Assembly: GCF_014698115.1 (NCBI RefSeq)
Contig: NZ_JACJSJ010000003.1
Span: 117,297 to 181,296, forward strand
Direction: 5' to 3'
DNA: 64,000 bases
DNA from: Nostoc sp. FACHB-973
GTDB taxonomy: Bacteria; Cyanobacteriota; Cyanobacteriia; Cyanobacteriales; Nostocaceae
Shown one piece after another: positions 1-8,751 of this stretch (the first letter of the stretch is position 1; each line of letters starts with the position of its first letter). Under the pieces are notes generated by a model that made no database searches, was not told the origin of the DNA, and was given only the letters and a program-made list of their open reading frames with translations. The position numbers were made by a program, and so were the translations under genes.

Positions 1-362
1 TACGCCAGTTGAATGCGAGCCACCAGTAACCCTCGTGATCAGGATCTTCGGCTACTCGGTTCTTTGGACGAAAGTGATCGACATCTTTATCAGAAGTTGG
101 ATTTTTGCTCTCCGAATACCAGCATTTATCATTTTGTAGGGCAGATAAAGGCTTGGCGAGATCGCGCCAAATTTTCTGGCGTGCCGATTTTTTCAATCCC
201 TCTGTAATAGCTATTTTTCGTGCACTCGCAATATCCTCTCCAGCCAACTGAGCAGCCAGTTCGGCATTCTCTATTTCCTTTCGCAGTTCGTTAAGAGCAT
301 TATCTGCGCGTCCCTGCCAGCCATTTGGAAATTCAAGTTTGTCGATGTCAACCCAGCGCATC
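1..362 (-). CDS. HNH endonuclease, PtuB/TIGR02646-like, N-terminal part
   Basis: An open frame starts at the ATG at 362 and runs off the window edge; about 120 residues are visible. The start overlaps the stop of the upstream ATPase-fusion gene (TGATG), so the two are translationally coupled. Around residues 80-103 it reads KCWYSES followed by DVDHFRPK. The DxDHFRPK block is the hallmark of HNH nucleases of the retron/Septu PtuB class. The usual CxYC pair reads CWYS here, so the second zinc-binding Cys may be replaced by Ser. PtuB-type nucleases work with PtuA-type ATPases, and the upstream gene supplies such an ATPase domain. The C-terminal part and any later operon genes cannot be seen. Confidence 0.75.
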
Positions 363-3300
363 AGTCCATCACCTCTGTCTGCAATTCCCCAATTACTTCC
401 TCAAGAACTTCGCGTGCAATTCGATCAATCTCCTCTTGTTTTTCTGGGCTGAGGAATTGAAGCCCAGCCATTAACTTACTGTGTCGTCGTCCCCATGCCC
501 GGACAAATGCCGCATAGTAGGGATCGCTGAACGCTTTCTGGAAGCCCGCTTCCTCCAAACGTTTGTTTATTTGCTCAAGCTCTGCAACTTCGTCCGGGCT
601 TAAGGAATCCTCCTTAGCTACGAGGCGTACCTTGTTGTCTAAGTCAGCAAGTGTTTCTTCATCGAGATCGCTCCGCATCCCAAACATCTCACTTGTGAGG
701 ATGCCGGTAAATCCAAGTCCACGCGGGTTGACAGTTGGCTGATCCCATTTGCAAACACCCGTTTGCCAATCCCGTTTTAGGAGGTGAATCTGCTCTTTTA
801 CAAGGCTTGCAATGACCAAAGGATCATGGGTTGACATGAGAATTTGACTAGTCTGTTGCTCTTCCGACTCACTGGAGTCCTCACTCATCACGCGAGTCAA
901 CAGTTTCAGATATTCCACGCTCCAATGCGGGTTCAGATGCGTATCCGGCTCATCAAGTAGCACTAAAGACTGGTGCGACTTCGTGAAGCGCATTAAGCCC
1001 AGCACCATGAGCAGTTGCTGCTCACCCTCACTCAACTCGTGAAATGTGATCGCTACTTGCTGTGTGTTAGTCGCTTTTACACGAACCTGAAGTTTCAGGT
1101 CATAGATCAGCTCCGAGAAGTCAGTACTCTCAAGGGCAAGGAAGAATGTTCGCGCATCTTGGTATTCGGCAGCAAAAGCATGGAGGCTCTGCAAATCGGG
1201 CAGAAAGAAGTAGTAATGATCTTCACGCCTCGAGCGGTAACCGTCGCTGACGGTTTGTTCAACTACCATAGGTGCAATGGCAAATCGTCGAAGTCGCTCC
1301 ATGACTCGACGCATAATGCCAGTTGCACCCCAAAAATCTTCAGCAGTTTGGCCTTTCCTTGCCCAAGCTGGCTTGCGGATAATGAATAGTGCTGACTCGA
1401 AACCAATAATGCGTAGCCTTTCTTCAAGAAAACGGCTAATATCAGCATCTTCTTTGTGGCAAAAGGCGAGTAATACGTATTTTGCGTGATGATTTTCGGC
1501 ACAAAAGAACTGCCGCTGCTCTAGGAGACGCCTTAGTGTCTCCGGATCATCGGATGTCGCTTCTCGTAATCGAGTGTAATGAGCTTGTTTCATTGGTAAG
1601 AAATGCTCCGCTAAACGATTAGTGGGGCCCGAGTAATAGCCGAAGACAAATCGAGGTAATGGAAGTTTTCCCCGAGATATACTTTCGAGTTTGTTTGGCT
1701 CCTTCGTGCCTTCTTGAAGTATTCCCATCTTCAACTTGGGGCGTTTCATGTCTCCCGGAAGCCAAGAGACCTCTACTGTTAGCTCATTCATTTGGTAACG
1801 CAGTCGATAGCCTTTCATTGGGTTCTCACTCCACCGATTCCGCTCTACCCATTCATGTAGATCACGAAAAATAATGACCAAGGCTTCAAAAAGATTCGAT
1901 TTTCCGGTGCCGTTCCAGCCAAGCACAATATCAATACTATGGGAGGGGTCAAAGCAGACGGTGTAGTCACTCAGGTTCTTGAAGTCCTCCAACCAAAGCT
2001 CCACTAGGCGGAAGCGCCCATTCGTTATGCTAGTCTTGTCTGTGCTATGAATAATTGAACTTTGTTGCTGCGGTCGTTCTTCCACACTCTCTTCAAAAAC
2101 AACTTGCACTTCGGGAGTAGCACGCAATGCTTCATAAAACTGCACTACCTCGTCTTTGCTAAATCCTGCTTGGTCAAAAAGTTGGCGAGCATCAGCTTTG
2201 CGCCCTATCTCCACAAATGCGGAACGGAGAGCTTTTAAATAATCTGATGATTGTTTCATGCTGTCTTTTTGGGACTCTTTGGTTGGACGACGGACAAGCT
2301 GCATGTTTTTCCGCTCAGTTTCCATACGGTTTTTTTCGGCATGGATTCTCTCAAGCAACACTGACACCGGCTCGTCATTAGGATTTTGCGGCACTAGTTC
2401 GCCTCGAAATGCTTTATCTAGCAGAGCAGATTTCAGGCGTTTAATCTGGGCATAGGCCTTCTGGTAACGAGCTTCAAGGCGATCAGCATAGGCGAATAGA
2501 GCTTCAACTCGACTGACAATTTCGTCTTGTTCGTCTCTTGTCGGAATACCGATTATTAATGTTCTCAGCCCAGATAATGGAATAGTTAGTTGTGCTGTTC
2601 CTGTTGCCACAGATAAAGTTTGCGTCTTGATCTCCTCTGTTCTAAGCGAATAAAGAAGGAATTTACTGGATATTCGGGACAAATCCGGCTTCAAGATTGC
2701 AATGTGACGTTGAAAAGCGAATGGTTCGTTAGTGTCTACAAGAGCCGAGATTGCGATTGAGCCTGTTACCGAAAACAAGATGTCGCCCATTTCCGCTTTC
2801 CGTGACGTTTTCAAATCCTCAAAGTACACAGATGGAACAAAGCGTGTAGCCTTATTTATCCGCAAGCGCCCATCGTTGATTGCCGCAATAGTGATGAACG
2901 GAACACCGCGTTCAGCTTGCGGTGGAGCTTGGTGATCACCGTCAGTGATCGATAGACATATTTCACTTAATGACATCCTCTGCCATTGAGTCCATTCGTG
3001 GGATGTCCGCCAATCCTCTGTAAGTTGACCTGATGTTGCAGCAGCAAGGACAGCTAGGCGGAAGGATTTGAGGATGATTGGGATACGCTCAAGCTTCTCA
3101 TAACAAGTATCTACACGCATAAGCAGTGCATCCAGCTTATCGGCAATCCGTGTTTGCTCGTTTAGGGGGGCAATAGGAACCTCTAGCCCACGAATAAAGT
3201 CGCTGTTGATTGCTGCGAATGTTGACCCTGTTCCCTGCTGTATGAGCCATGATTCGATATTTTGAAAGTAATACAGGAGATACTTTTTGTTGAGCGGAGT

Positions 3301-3597
3301 ATATGCTTGGATAGCTGCGAGTCCACGACCTATACAGCATGGTTCTGCTGCCACGTTAGTTGGCCCTACTGGCGCACGCACGGAGAGCAAAATGTCCCCA
3401 GTTTCCGCTATTTTTTTGGGTTCAGTACACCATTTTTGGACTTTAGGGAATAGCTTGCCAAACTCGGCCTTGCCTTGAAAGAACGGTAAACCGTCACCCT
3501 TCTTGTTGTAACTACGCGAGTCGGGGGATTGCCCCATTTTAATAAAGGCAATTTCAGAAAGTAGAGTAGTAACCCAGCTATCTGGGAAACTTCTCAT
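361..3597 (-). CDS. Type I restriction specificity subunit (HsdS) fused to AAA/SMC-like ATPase
   Basis: This 1078-aa protein has two parts. Residues 1 to about 400 are an HsdS-like protein with two target-recognition domains and the helical spacer blocks after each (for example LNEQTRIADKLDALL and RDEQDEIVSRVEALFAYADR). After a charged linker and a region at about 450-520 comes an ABC/OLD-type ATPase. Its Walker A is GWNGTGKSN with Lys566, its Walker B is LVLLDEPD near 880-885, and its switch region is STHDP. HsdS alone is usually 400-450 aa, so this is a true fusion. It overlaps hsdM by 4 bp upstream and the HNH gene by 1 bp downstream, a tight operon. HsdS would direct the HsdM methylase to DNA. 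The ATPase plus HNH pair resembles Septu PtuA/PtuB and may replace or supplement HsdR; that is inference. Confidence 0.85.
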   Translation of the reverse strand: MRSFPDSWVTTLLSEIAFIKMGQSPDSRSYNKKGDGLPFFQGKAEFGKLFPKVQKWCTEPKKIAETGDILLSVRAPVGPTNVAAEPCCIGRGLAAIQAYTPLNKKYLLYYFQNIESWLIQQGTGSTFAAINSDFIRGLEVPIAPLNEQTRIADKLDALLMRVDTCYEKLERIPIILKSFRLAVLAAATSGQLTEDWRTSHEWTQWQRMSLSEICLSITDGDHQAPPQAERGVPFITIAAINDGRLRINKATRFVPSVYFEDLKTSRKAEMGDILFSVTGSIAISALVDTNEPFAFQRHIAILKPDLSRISSKFLLYSLRTEEIKTQTLSVATGTAQLTIPLSGLRTLIIGIPTRDEQDEIVSRVEALFAYADRLEARYQKAYAQIKRLKSALLDKAFRGELVPQNPNDEPVSVLLERIHAEKNRMETERKNMQLVRRPTKESQKDSMKQSSDYLKALRSAFVEIGRKADARQLFDQAGFSKDEVVQFYEALRATPEVQVVFEESVEERPQQQSSIIHSTDKTSITNGRFRLVELWLEDFKNLSDYTVCFDPSHSIDIVLGWNGTGKSNLFEALVIIFRDLHEWVERNRWSENPMKGYRLRYQMNELTVEVSWLPGDMKRPKLKMGILQEGTKEPNKLESISRGKLPLPRFVFGYYSGPTNRLAEHFLPMKQAHYTRLREATSDDPETLRRLLEQRQFFCAENHHAKYVLLAFCHKEDADISRFLEERLRIIGFESALFIIRKPAWARKGQTAEDFWGATGIMRRVMERLRRFAIAPMVVEQTVSDGYRSRREDHYYFFLPDLQSLHAFAAEYQDARTFFLALESTDFSELIYDLKLQVRVKATNTQQVAITFHELSEGEQQLLMVLGLMRFTKSHQSLVLLDEPDTHLNPHWSVEYLKLLTRVMSEDSSESEEQQTSQILMSTHDPLVIASLVKEQIHLLKRDWQTGVCKWDQPTVNPRGLGFTGILTSEMFGMRSDLDEETLADLDNKVRLVAKEDSLSPDEVAELEQINKRLEEAGFQKAFSDPYYAAFVRAWGRRHSKLMAGLQFLSPEKQEEIDRIAREVLEEVIGELQTEVMD

Positions 3598-5051
3598 ATC
3601 TCAACCTCCTCACCCAATTCTTTCAAAATTCCTCGTAATTCTTCTAACGCTGCTTCCAGTTCGCCCATCGCTTCTTGTGCAAGCATGACAGGTTCTATTC
3701 GTTTTCCGTTGTCATCTTGGCTGTCGTCTTTGAGCCAAGCAATATCTAGATTGTCGTCACGTTCGGCAATCCAGTCGCGAGTAAATCTTCTGAAACGCCC
3801 GTTATTGCCAGTATCTACACGTTTTGCAAGACTCGTAGGGCTACCAAGTGGGTCATCCCCAAAAGCGACTTCAAACTCAGCAAAGTGCTTGCGTGTGAGT
3901 TGTGTGCGCTTACCAAACTGCGACATATTACCACGCAGATCGTACACCCAAACTTCTTGGGTATTGCCTTTTTCTTTCTTGCCACGAGTGAAAAACAACA
4001 CATTAGTCTTGACACCCTGAGCGTAGAAAATACCAGTTGGTAGGCGCAGGATAGTATGTAAATTGCACTTTTCCATCAAGTCAACGCGGATCTGTTTGCC
4101 TACATTGCTGTCAAATAACACATTGTCTGGAAATACACCTGCTGCACGACCACCGGGCTTGAGACCACGGTAGATGTGTTGCAGGAAGCACAATTGTTTG
4201 TTGCTGGTAGGAAATATAAAATCTTTGCGGGTAGGTAAACCACCTCCCTTCTTAGAGCCAAAGGGTGGATTGGTGAGGATCAGCGTTGCTTTCGGCAAAG
4301 CTTCCCCCTCCGGCGAGAGCGTATCACCATAGCGGATACCAGCCTCTTGCGGATTAAACTCTAGCCCATGCAGCATTAGATTCATTAACGCCAGACGGTG
4401 CGTGTCCTGCACATGCTCCATGCCGTAAAAGGTATTATGATGATACTTACGTTGCTGTTTTTCAGTCCAGGTATCCGGGTCGCTGTTTTGGATTATGTAG
4501 CGATTGGCGGCGATTAAAAAACCACCTGTTCCTGCTGCTGGGTCTTGAATAATGTCCTCCACCGTAGGGTGCATAACATGCACCATACTATCGATCAGCG
4601 GACGGGGTGTAAAGTACTGACCAGCGCCGGATTTCTTTTCATTAGCGTTTTTTTCCAGCAGCCCTTCATAAACATCACCTAGACCTTCCTGCCGAGCGCT
4701 GTACCAGTTAAGTTTGTCAATCTCAGTGACTAGTGTAGAAAGCGTATTGGGCTTTTTGATAGAGGAATTGGCATTGGCAAAAATTTCTTTAACAAGCGTG
4801 GAACCGCGACTACCAAGATGGATTAACAGCAGTTTGTAGAATTCCAAGCGGTCGAGTGCTGCTTTGCCTTCTAGGTCGTTCCAGCGGTAACCGTCCGGAA
4901 GCAGGTTTTCGGTTCGTGTCTCCTTTGCCATCTTCAGGAACAGCAGGTACGTCAGTTCAATGACGTATTGGTGATACGTCACACCATCATCTTTGAGGAT
5001 GTTACAGAGATTCCAAAGCTTGGCAACAATATCGTGGGTGATGTTAGTCAT
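3594..5051 (-). CDS. hsdM: Type I restriction-modification system DNA methyltransferase subunit
   Basis: A 485-aa N6-adenine methylase. It has the HsdM N-terminal helical domain (about 1-130), the SAM-binding motif DPAAGTGG starting at Asp170, and the catalytic NPPF at 261-264. Length is normal for HsdM. With HsdS it would methylate an adenine in a bipartite recognition site and so mark self DNA. The stop overlaps the start of the HsdS-ATPase gene by 4 bp. A 53-aa ORF ends 8 bp upstream, so the operon probably starts near 5221. No hsdR lies on the visible side of the operon. Confidence 0.93.
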   Translation of the reverse strand: MTNITHDIVAKLWNLCNILKDDGVTYHQYVIELTYLLFLKMAKETRTENLLPDGYRWNDLEGKAALDRLEFYKLLLIHLGSRGSTLVKEIFANANSSIKKPNTLSTLVTEIDKLNWYSARQEGLGDVYEGLLEKNANEKKSGAGQYFTPRPLIDSMVHVMHPTVEDIIQDPAAGTGGFLIAANRYIIQNSDPDTWTEKQQRKYHHNTFYGMEHVQDTHRLALMNLMLHGLEFNPQEAGIRYGDTLSPEGEALPKATLILTNPPFGSKKGGGLPTRKDFIFPTSNKQLCFLQHIYRGLKPGGRAAGVFPDNVLFDSNVGKQIRVDLMEKCNLHTILRLPTGIFYAQGVKTNVLFFTRGKKEKGNTQEVWVYDLRGNMSQFGKRTQLTRKHFAEFEVAFGDDPLGSPTSLAKRVDTGNNGRFRRFTRDWIAERDDNLDIAWLKDDSQDDNGKRIEPVMLAQEAMGELEAALEELRGILKELGEEVEI

Positions 5052-5059
5052 AAGCGATA

Positions 5060-5221
5060 TTACTTTACCTCTGCACTGGAATCTTCATTTTGCAGCCAAT
5101 CTCTAATCGCCTCCTCCCAAATCGCTGTTTGCGTCACTTCCAGATCCGCATAGGCACTTTTAAAACCAATTTTTAGATATTTAGACACCCTCCCTCGAAC
5201 CTCTTTAATTTCCTGTGGCAT
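5060..5221 (-). CDS. Small 53-aa protein upstream of hsdM
   Basis: A short frame with ATG at 5221 and TAA at 5060-5062, ending 8 bp before the hsdM start. The product is basic at the front and acidic at the end, with a predicted helical middle (KSAYADLEVTQTAIWEEAIRDW). It has the size and look of a ribbon-helix-helix-type or antitoxin-like accessory protein, but I recognise no family with confidence. Its position and strand suggest the first gene of the restriction operon. A non-coding leader is the alternative. Confidence 0.5.
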   Translation of the reverse strand: MPQEIKEVRGRVSKYLKIGFKSAYADLEVTQTAIWEEAIRDWLQNEDSSAEVK

Positions 5222-5328
5222 TACTATTTTGAAGCAAAAGTTCGCGGCTTTCTATTTTTGCACAGGCTGGCTCTGAACAAAAATCCATTTGCTTGCGCCA
5301 AGGACTAAGTAACGGGGGATAACCTTGA

Positions 5329-5499
5329 TTATTGTTGCCGTGGATTCTGTTGCTTTTCCCGCTCCTCAACTGCCTTACTCACAAGCCGCACAACAAGATT
5401 ACTGATGGGACGGTCTTCTTCCTCAGCCCATCTCACCAAAGCCTCGTGGATATCTTTGGGGAAATATATGGAAGTTTGTACGCGATCGCTCTGACTCAT
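5329..5499 (-). CDS. Ribbon-helix-helix regulator divergent from cas12k
   Basis: From the internal ATG at 5499 the product is 56 aa. This start is preferred to the longer non-ATG frame from 5553, whose N-terminus would run towards the putative operator. The sequence VQTSIYFPKDIHEALVRWAEE reads as a beta strand and first helix of an Arc/CopG-type RHH fold, and SNLVVRLVSKAVEERE as the second helix. RHH proteins bind as dimers to tandem short operators, and three 10-bp direct repeats lie just upstream at 5562-5591. Many V-K elements have a divergent MerR-type repressor, CvkR, in this place. As I recall, Arc-type regulators occur there in some elements, so this gene is a plausible CAST regulator. 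Confidence 0.75.
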   Translation of the reverse strand: MSQSDRVQTSIYFPKDIHEALVRWAEEEDRPISNLVVRLVSKAVEEREKQQNPRQQ

Positions 5500-5561
5500 C
5501 AACACTACAAAGATTTGTTGCCAGTTCATCATACTCCCGTAACCTTGGAACAAGGCTCAAT

Positions 5562-5591
5562 AATGTTTAACAATGTGTGGCAATGTTTTTA
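5562..5591. promoter_or_regulatory. Candidate RHH operator, three tandem 10-bp repeats
   Basis: Three direct repeats of 10 bp lie head to tail: AATGTTTAAC, AATGTGTGGC and AATGTTTTTA. They sit 63 bp upstream of the RHH regulator start and 157 bp upstream of cas12k, in the only gap between the divergent genes. A spacing of about one helical turn fits cooperative binding of RHH dimers. Control of both genes is inferred from position. Confidence 0.55.
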
Positions 5592-5748
5592 TGATAGATT
5601 AAAACCATTACTGAACAAGTGCGACAATGCCGAGGTTTTTGGATGGCGATCGGGTCAAGTGGCGATCGTTATCTGGCGAAGACGAATAAGTAGTTAGTTC
5701 TAAATTACACAAACAAAAAATTATTGATTTGGTGGAGATGTTGTCACC

Positions 5749-7788
5749 ATGAGTAGCGATCGTAAGAATAAATCCACGATTCCAGTTCATAGAACCATAC
5801 GATGCCATCTAGATGCTAGTGAAGATATACTTCGCCAAGTATGGGAAGAAATGACTCAAAAAAATACTCCTCTGATTCTTCAATTGTTAAAGAGTGTAAG
5901 CGAACAACCAGAATTTGGAGCTAATAAAGAAAAGGGAGAAATAACTAAGAAAGAAATCGTAGAATTACGTAAAGCTTTGACAAAAAATCCTGAATTTGAA
6001 GAACAATCAGGCCGCCTTCGCTCATCAGCAGAGTCTTTTGTAAAAGAAGTCTATTCTTCATGGCTTACTTTATACCAGAAACGAAAAAGGCAGAAAGAGG
6101 GTAAAGAATATTTTCTCGAAAATATACTAAAAAGTGATGTTGAACTTGTAGGTGAAAGTAACTGTGATTTACAGACAATACGTTCTAAAGCACAAGAATT
6201 ACTTACTAAACCAGAAAAATTTCTAAAACAACTTACTATTAATGATGAGGATGTAAAGCCAACGAAGTCAGCTAGAAAAAGAGTTAACAGAAATAGTAAC
6301 AATAAAATTACCAATGTAAAACAAAGTGAAGATTCTAGTTATCCAAACAATGTAGATAAAAGTAACTTAGAAACATTAACTAATATTTTATATAAAATTC
6401 ATAAACAAACACAGGATATTTTAACGCGATGTGCAGTAGCTTACCTGATAAAAAATCATAATGAAATTAGTGATTTAGAGGAAGATATTCAAAAACTAAA
6501 AAAGCGTCGTAATCAGAAAAAAGTCGAGATAAAACGTCTAGAGAATCAAATTCAAGATAATCGATTACCTAGTGGTAGAGATATAACAGGAGAAAGATAT
6601 AGTGAAGCATTTGACAACTTAATGAATCAAGTACCTAAAGATAATAAAGAGTGGGAAGACTGGATAGCTAATTTATCGAGGAAAATATCACATTTACCAT
6701 ACCCTATAGATTATCTATATGGAGACTTAACTTGGTATAGAAATGACGAGAGTAATATTGTTGTTTACTTCAATGGTTGGAGTGAATATCACTTTAAAAT
6801 TTGTTGTAATAAACGCCAACGTCATTTTTTTGAACGCTTTCTAGAAGACTACAAAGCTTTTAAAGGAAGCGAGAAAGGTGAAGAAAAACTTTCAGGAAGT
6901 TTAATTACACTACGTTCTGCACAGTTGCTATGGCAACAAGGTGAAGGCAAGGGTGAGCCGTGGAAAGTTCATAAATTAGCTCTGCATTGTACCTATGACG
7001 CTCGTTTATGGACAGCAGAGGGTACTGAAGAAGTGAGAAAAGAAAAGACTGACAAGGCGCAAAAACGAGTAAGTAAAGCCGAAGAAAATGAAAAGCTAGA
7101 CAACATTCAACAAACACAACTGAATAAAGATAAATCTTCATTATCTCGACTTAATAATTCATTCAACCGTCCTGGTAAATTAATTTATCAAGGTCAATCT
7201 AATATAATTGTTGGTATCAGTTTTCATCCTGTTGAGTTAGCGACGGTTGCCATAGTTGATATAAATACTAAAAAAGTACTTACCTGTAATACAGTCAAAC
7301 AGTTACTAGGCGATGCTTTTCACCTGTTAAGCCGCAGACGACGGCAACAAGTACATTTAAGTAAAGAGAGAAAAAAAGCTCAAAAAAAAGATTCACCATG
7401 TAATATAGGCGAATCGAAACTAGGTGAATACATTGACAAATTACTAGCAAATAGAATAGTAGAAATCGCTAAGTCTTATCAGGCAGGTTGTATTGTACTC
7501 CCTAGATTAAAAGATATTAAAGAAATTCGTACCAGTGCAATTCAAGCCAAAGCGGAGACTAAAATTCCCGGTGATGTAAATGCTCAAAAATTATATGTAA
7601 AAGAATATAACCGTCAGATACACAATTGGAGTTATAACAGACTCCAAGAATCTATAAAGTCGAAAGCTGCTGAATTTCAAATTAGTATTGAATTTGGTAT
7701 CCAACCCCATTATGGTACGCTGGAAGAACAAGCGAGAGATTTAGCATTTTACGCTTACCAATGCCGGATTAATACTTTTGGTAGATAA
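5749..7788 (+). CDS. cas12k: CRISPR-associated effector Cas12k (type V-K)
   Basis: A 679-aa protein, close to the roughly 640 aa of known Cas12k proteins. It shares blocks I recognise from Scytonema Cas12k: N-terminal TPLI and WLTLYQKR, a middle EDWIANLSRKISHLPYP, EGKGEPWKVHKLALHC, and NNSFNRPGKLIYQGQS followed by VGISFHP. RuvC-I (near residue 491) has Ser where an active Cas12 has the catalytic Asp. RuvC-II (near 585) reads VLPRLKD without the Glu. Asp664 in the last motif, QARDLAFYAY, remains. The nuclease should therefore be dead, as expected for an effector that guides transposition through TnsC and TniQ rather than cutting DNA. A GGTGGAG ribosome-binding site precedes the ATG. It is transcribed towards its own tracrRNA and array. 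Confidence 0.96.
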   Translation: MSSDRKNKSTIPVHRTIRCHLDASEDILRQVWEEMTQKNTPLILQLLKSVSEQPEFGANKEKGEITKKEIVELRKALTKNPEFEEQSGRLRSSAESFVKEVYSSWLTLYQKRKRQKEGKEYFLENILKSDVELVGESNCDLQTIRSKAQELLTKPEKFLKQLTINDEDVKPTKSARKRVNRNSNNKITNVKQSEDSSYPNNVDKSNLETLTNILYKIHKQTQDILTRCAVAYLIKNHNEISDLEEDIQKLKKRRNQKKVEIKRLENQIQDNRLPSGRDITGERYSEAFDNLMNQVPKDNKEWEDWIANLSRKISHLPYPIDYLYGDLTWYRNDESNIVVYFNGWSEYHFKICCNKRQRHFFERFLEDYKAFKGSEKGEEKLSGSLITLRSAQLLWQQGEGKGEPWKVHKLALHCTYDARLWTAEGTEEVRKEKTDKAQKRVSKAEENEKLDNIQQTQLNKDKSSLSRLNNSFNRPGKLIYQGQSNIIVGISFHPVELATVAIVDINTKKVLTCNTVKQLLGDAFHLLSRRRRQQVHLSKERKKAQKKDSPCNIGESKLGEYIDKLLANRIVEIAKSYQAGCIVLPRLKDIKEIRTSAIQAKAETKIPGDVNAQKLYVKEYNRQIHNWSYNRLQESIKSKAAEFQISIEFGIQPHYGTLEEQARDLAFYAYQCRINTFGR

Positions 7789-7829
7789 AATTTCTACCCG
7801 AAGAATGTAATCTTATGGAAATTAAATCG

Positions 7830-8262
7830 GTGCCATTATATATGCTCCTTTGAGCCTTAACTATATGATGCGACAGTATGACCCTTTGTATAAATACTGT
7901 AAGAATGGGTTAGTTTAACGCTTAAAAAGCGTATTCTTTCTGGCCCTGGTAGCTGCCAACTCTACCTGTGCGATCATCTAAGTGTTTGTAAGCAGTAATT
8001 GCTTGGGTAAGCTAATACTGCTGTTAGATGAGAAAGTACTCGCACCGAGACGCATGGGAAGTATAAGGTGTTAGGGTTCCAAACAACCCAGAACCTTGCT
8101 CTTGACATCAAACTCTTTTAGCTTGGTGTTAGGTGCCAGAGCGGCCTGTACTACTGAAATCTTAGATTTTGGTTTTACGAGGAGGATCATTACCTCTTAC
8201 TTTACAACAAAGTAAGGGTACGGGTATACCGTCACGGTGGCTACCGAACTACCACCCCCTAA
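7830..8262 (+). ncRNA. tracrRNA of the V-K system, unusually long
   Basis: Between cas12k and the array, GGTTAGTTT at 7908 and CTGGCCCTGGTAGCTGCC at 7940-7957 match conserved parts of V-K tracrRNA as I remember it. Stems visible by eye are ACGC/GCGT around 7918-7932, and a long nested hairpin with GTGCGA 7968/TCGCAC 8040, TCATCTAA 7974/TTAGATGA 8024 and AGCAGTA 7991/TACTGCT 8016. A further stem, CTTACTTT/AAAGTAAG, lies at 8196-8216. The anti-repeat GAACTACCACC at 8246-8256 can pair with the GGTGGTGGGTT end of the CRISPR repeat, with one mismatch and two G-U pairs. Ends are approximate. At about 430 nt it is much longer than the roughly 220 nt I recall for ShCAST. Confidence 0.75.
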
Positions 8263-8459
8263 TTTTGATTTTTGGCAAGCCAAAGCGGGGGCAAAATCCC
8301 TGGGGTGCTGCCAAATGCTCAAAACTCCTGTCTGCACTGGGTATTACTATTTTAGTCATGAAGAAAATTTTATTCATTGACTGTAGAAAATAGGAATTAA
8401 AGGAGGCTTGTCAATTTTGCCTTCAGAAGCCCTTGTTGGCAAGAGTTTTCACGGGTGCG

Positions 8460-8711
8460 GTTTCCAAAGCCCTCTCGTTAGGTGGTGGGTTGAAAGTAGC
8501 GATCCGGATTTTGTAGTTGACGCAGATGAAGGTTTCCAAAGCCCTCTCGTTAGGTGGTGGGTTGAAAGGCGAACACCGCGCCTTATCTGATTGCCAAGCA
8601 GTGGTTTCCAAAGCCCTCTCGTTAGGTGGTGGGTTGAAAGATGTTTGATCTAAACAGCGTCTATAACTCCCAAGTGTTTCCAAAGCCCTCTCATTAGGTG
8701 GTGGGTTGAAA
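8460..8711 (+). CRISPR. CRISPR array, four 36-bp repeats, three spacers
   Basis: Repeats start at 8460, 8532, 8604 and 8676, exactly 72 bp apart, giving three 36-bp spacers. Each repeat begins GTTTCCAAAGCCCTCT and ends GGTGGGTTGAAA; the last base motif is the one shared by V-K arrays. The fourth repeat differs by one base (TCATTAGG for TCGTTAGG) and is followed by C rather than G or T. A fourth spacer-like stretch of about 40 bp follows, then a degenerate repeat. Direction is the same as cas12k, with the repeat 5' of the spacer in each crRNA. I found no match of the three spacers in this window by eye. Confidence 0.97.
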
Positions 8712-8751
8712 CTTCTGATCACCGAAGTAGGCGCTTTTGTTATATAATTTT

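Noticed and set aside
1015..1874. Several plus-strand frames under the HsdS-ATPase gene
   Set aside because: They are antisense shadows of a gene with clear domains and have no homology I recognise.
1..5328. tnsB, tnsC or tniQ hidden among the left-hand genes
   Set aside because: None of the frames has transposase, TnsC ATPase or TniQ features; the ATPase is of the SMC/OLD class.
5749..7788. Cas12k as an active RNA-guided nuclease
   Set aside because: The first RuvC Asp is Ser491 and the Glu of RuvC-II is absent.
8169..8393. 74-aa plus-strand frame between cas12k and the array
   Set aside because: It overlaps the tracrRNA anti-repeat and structured stems.
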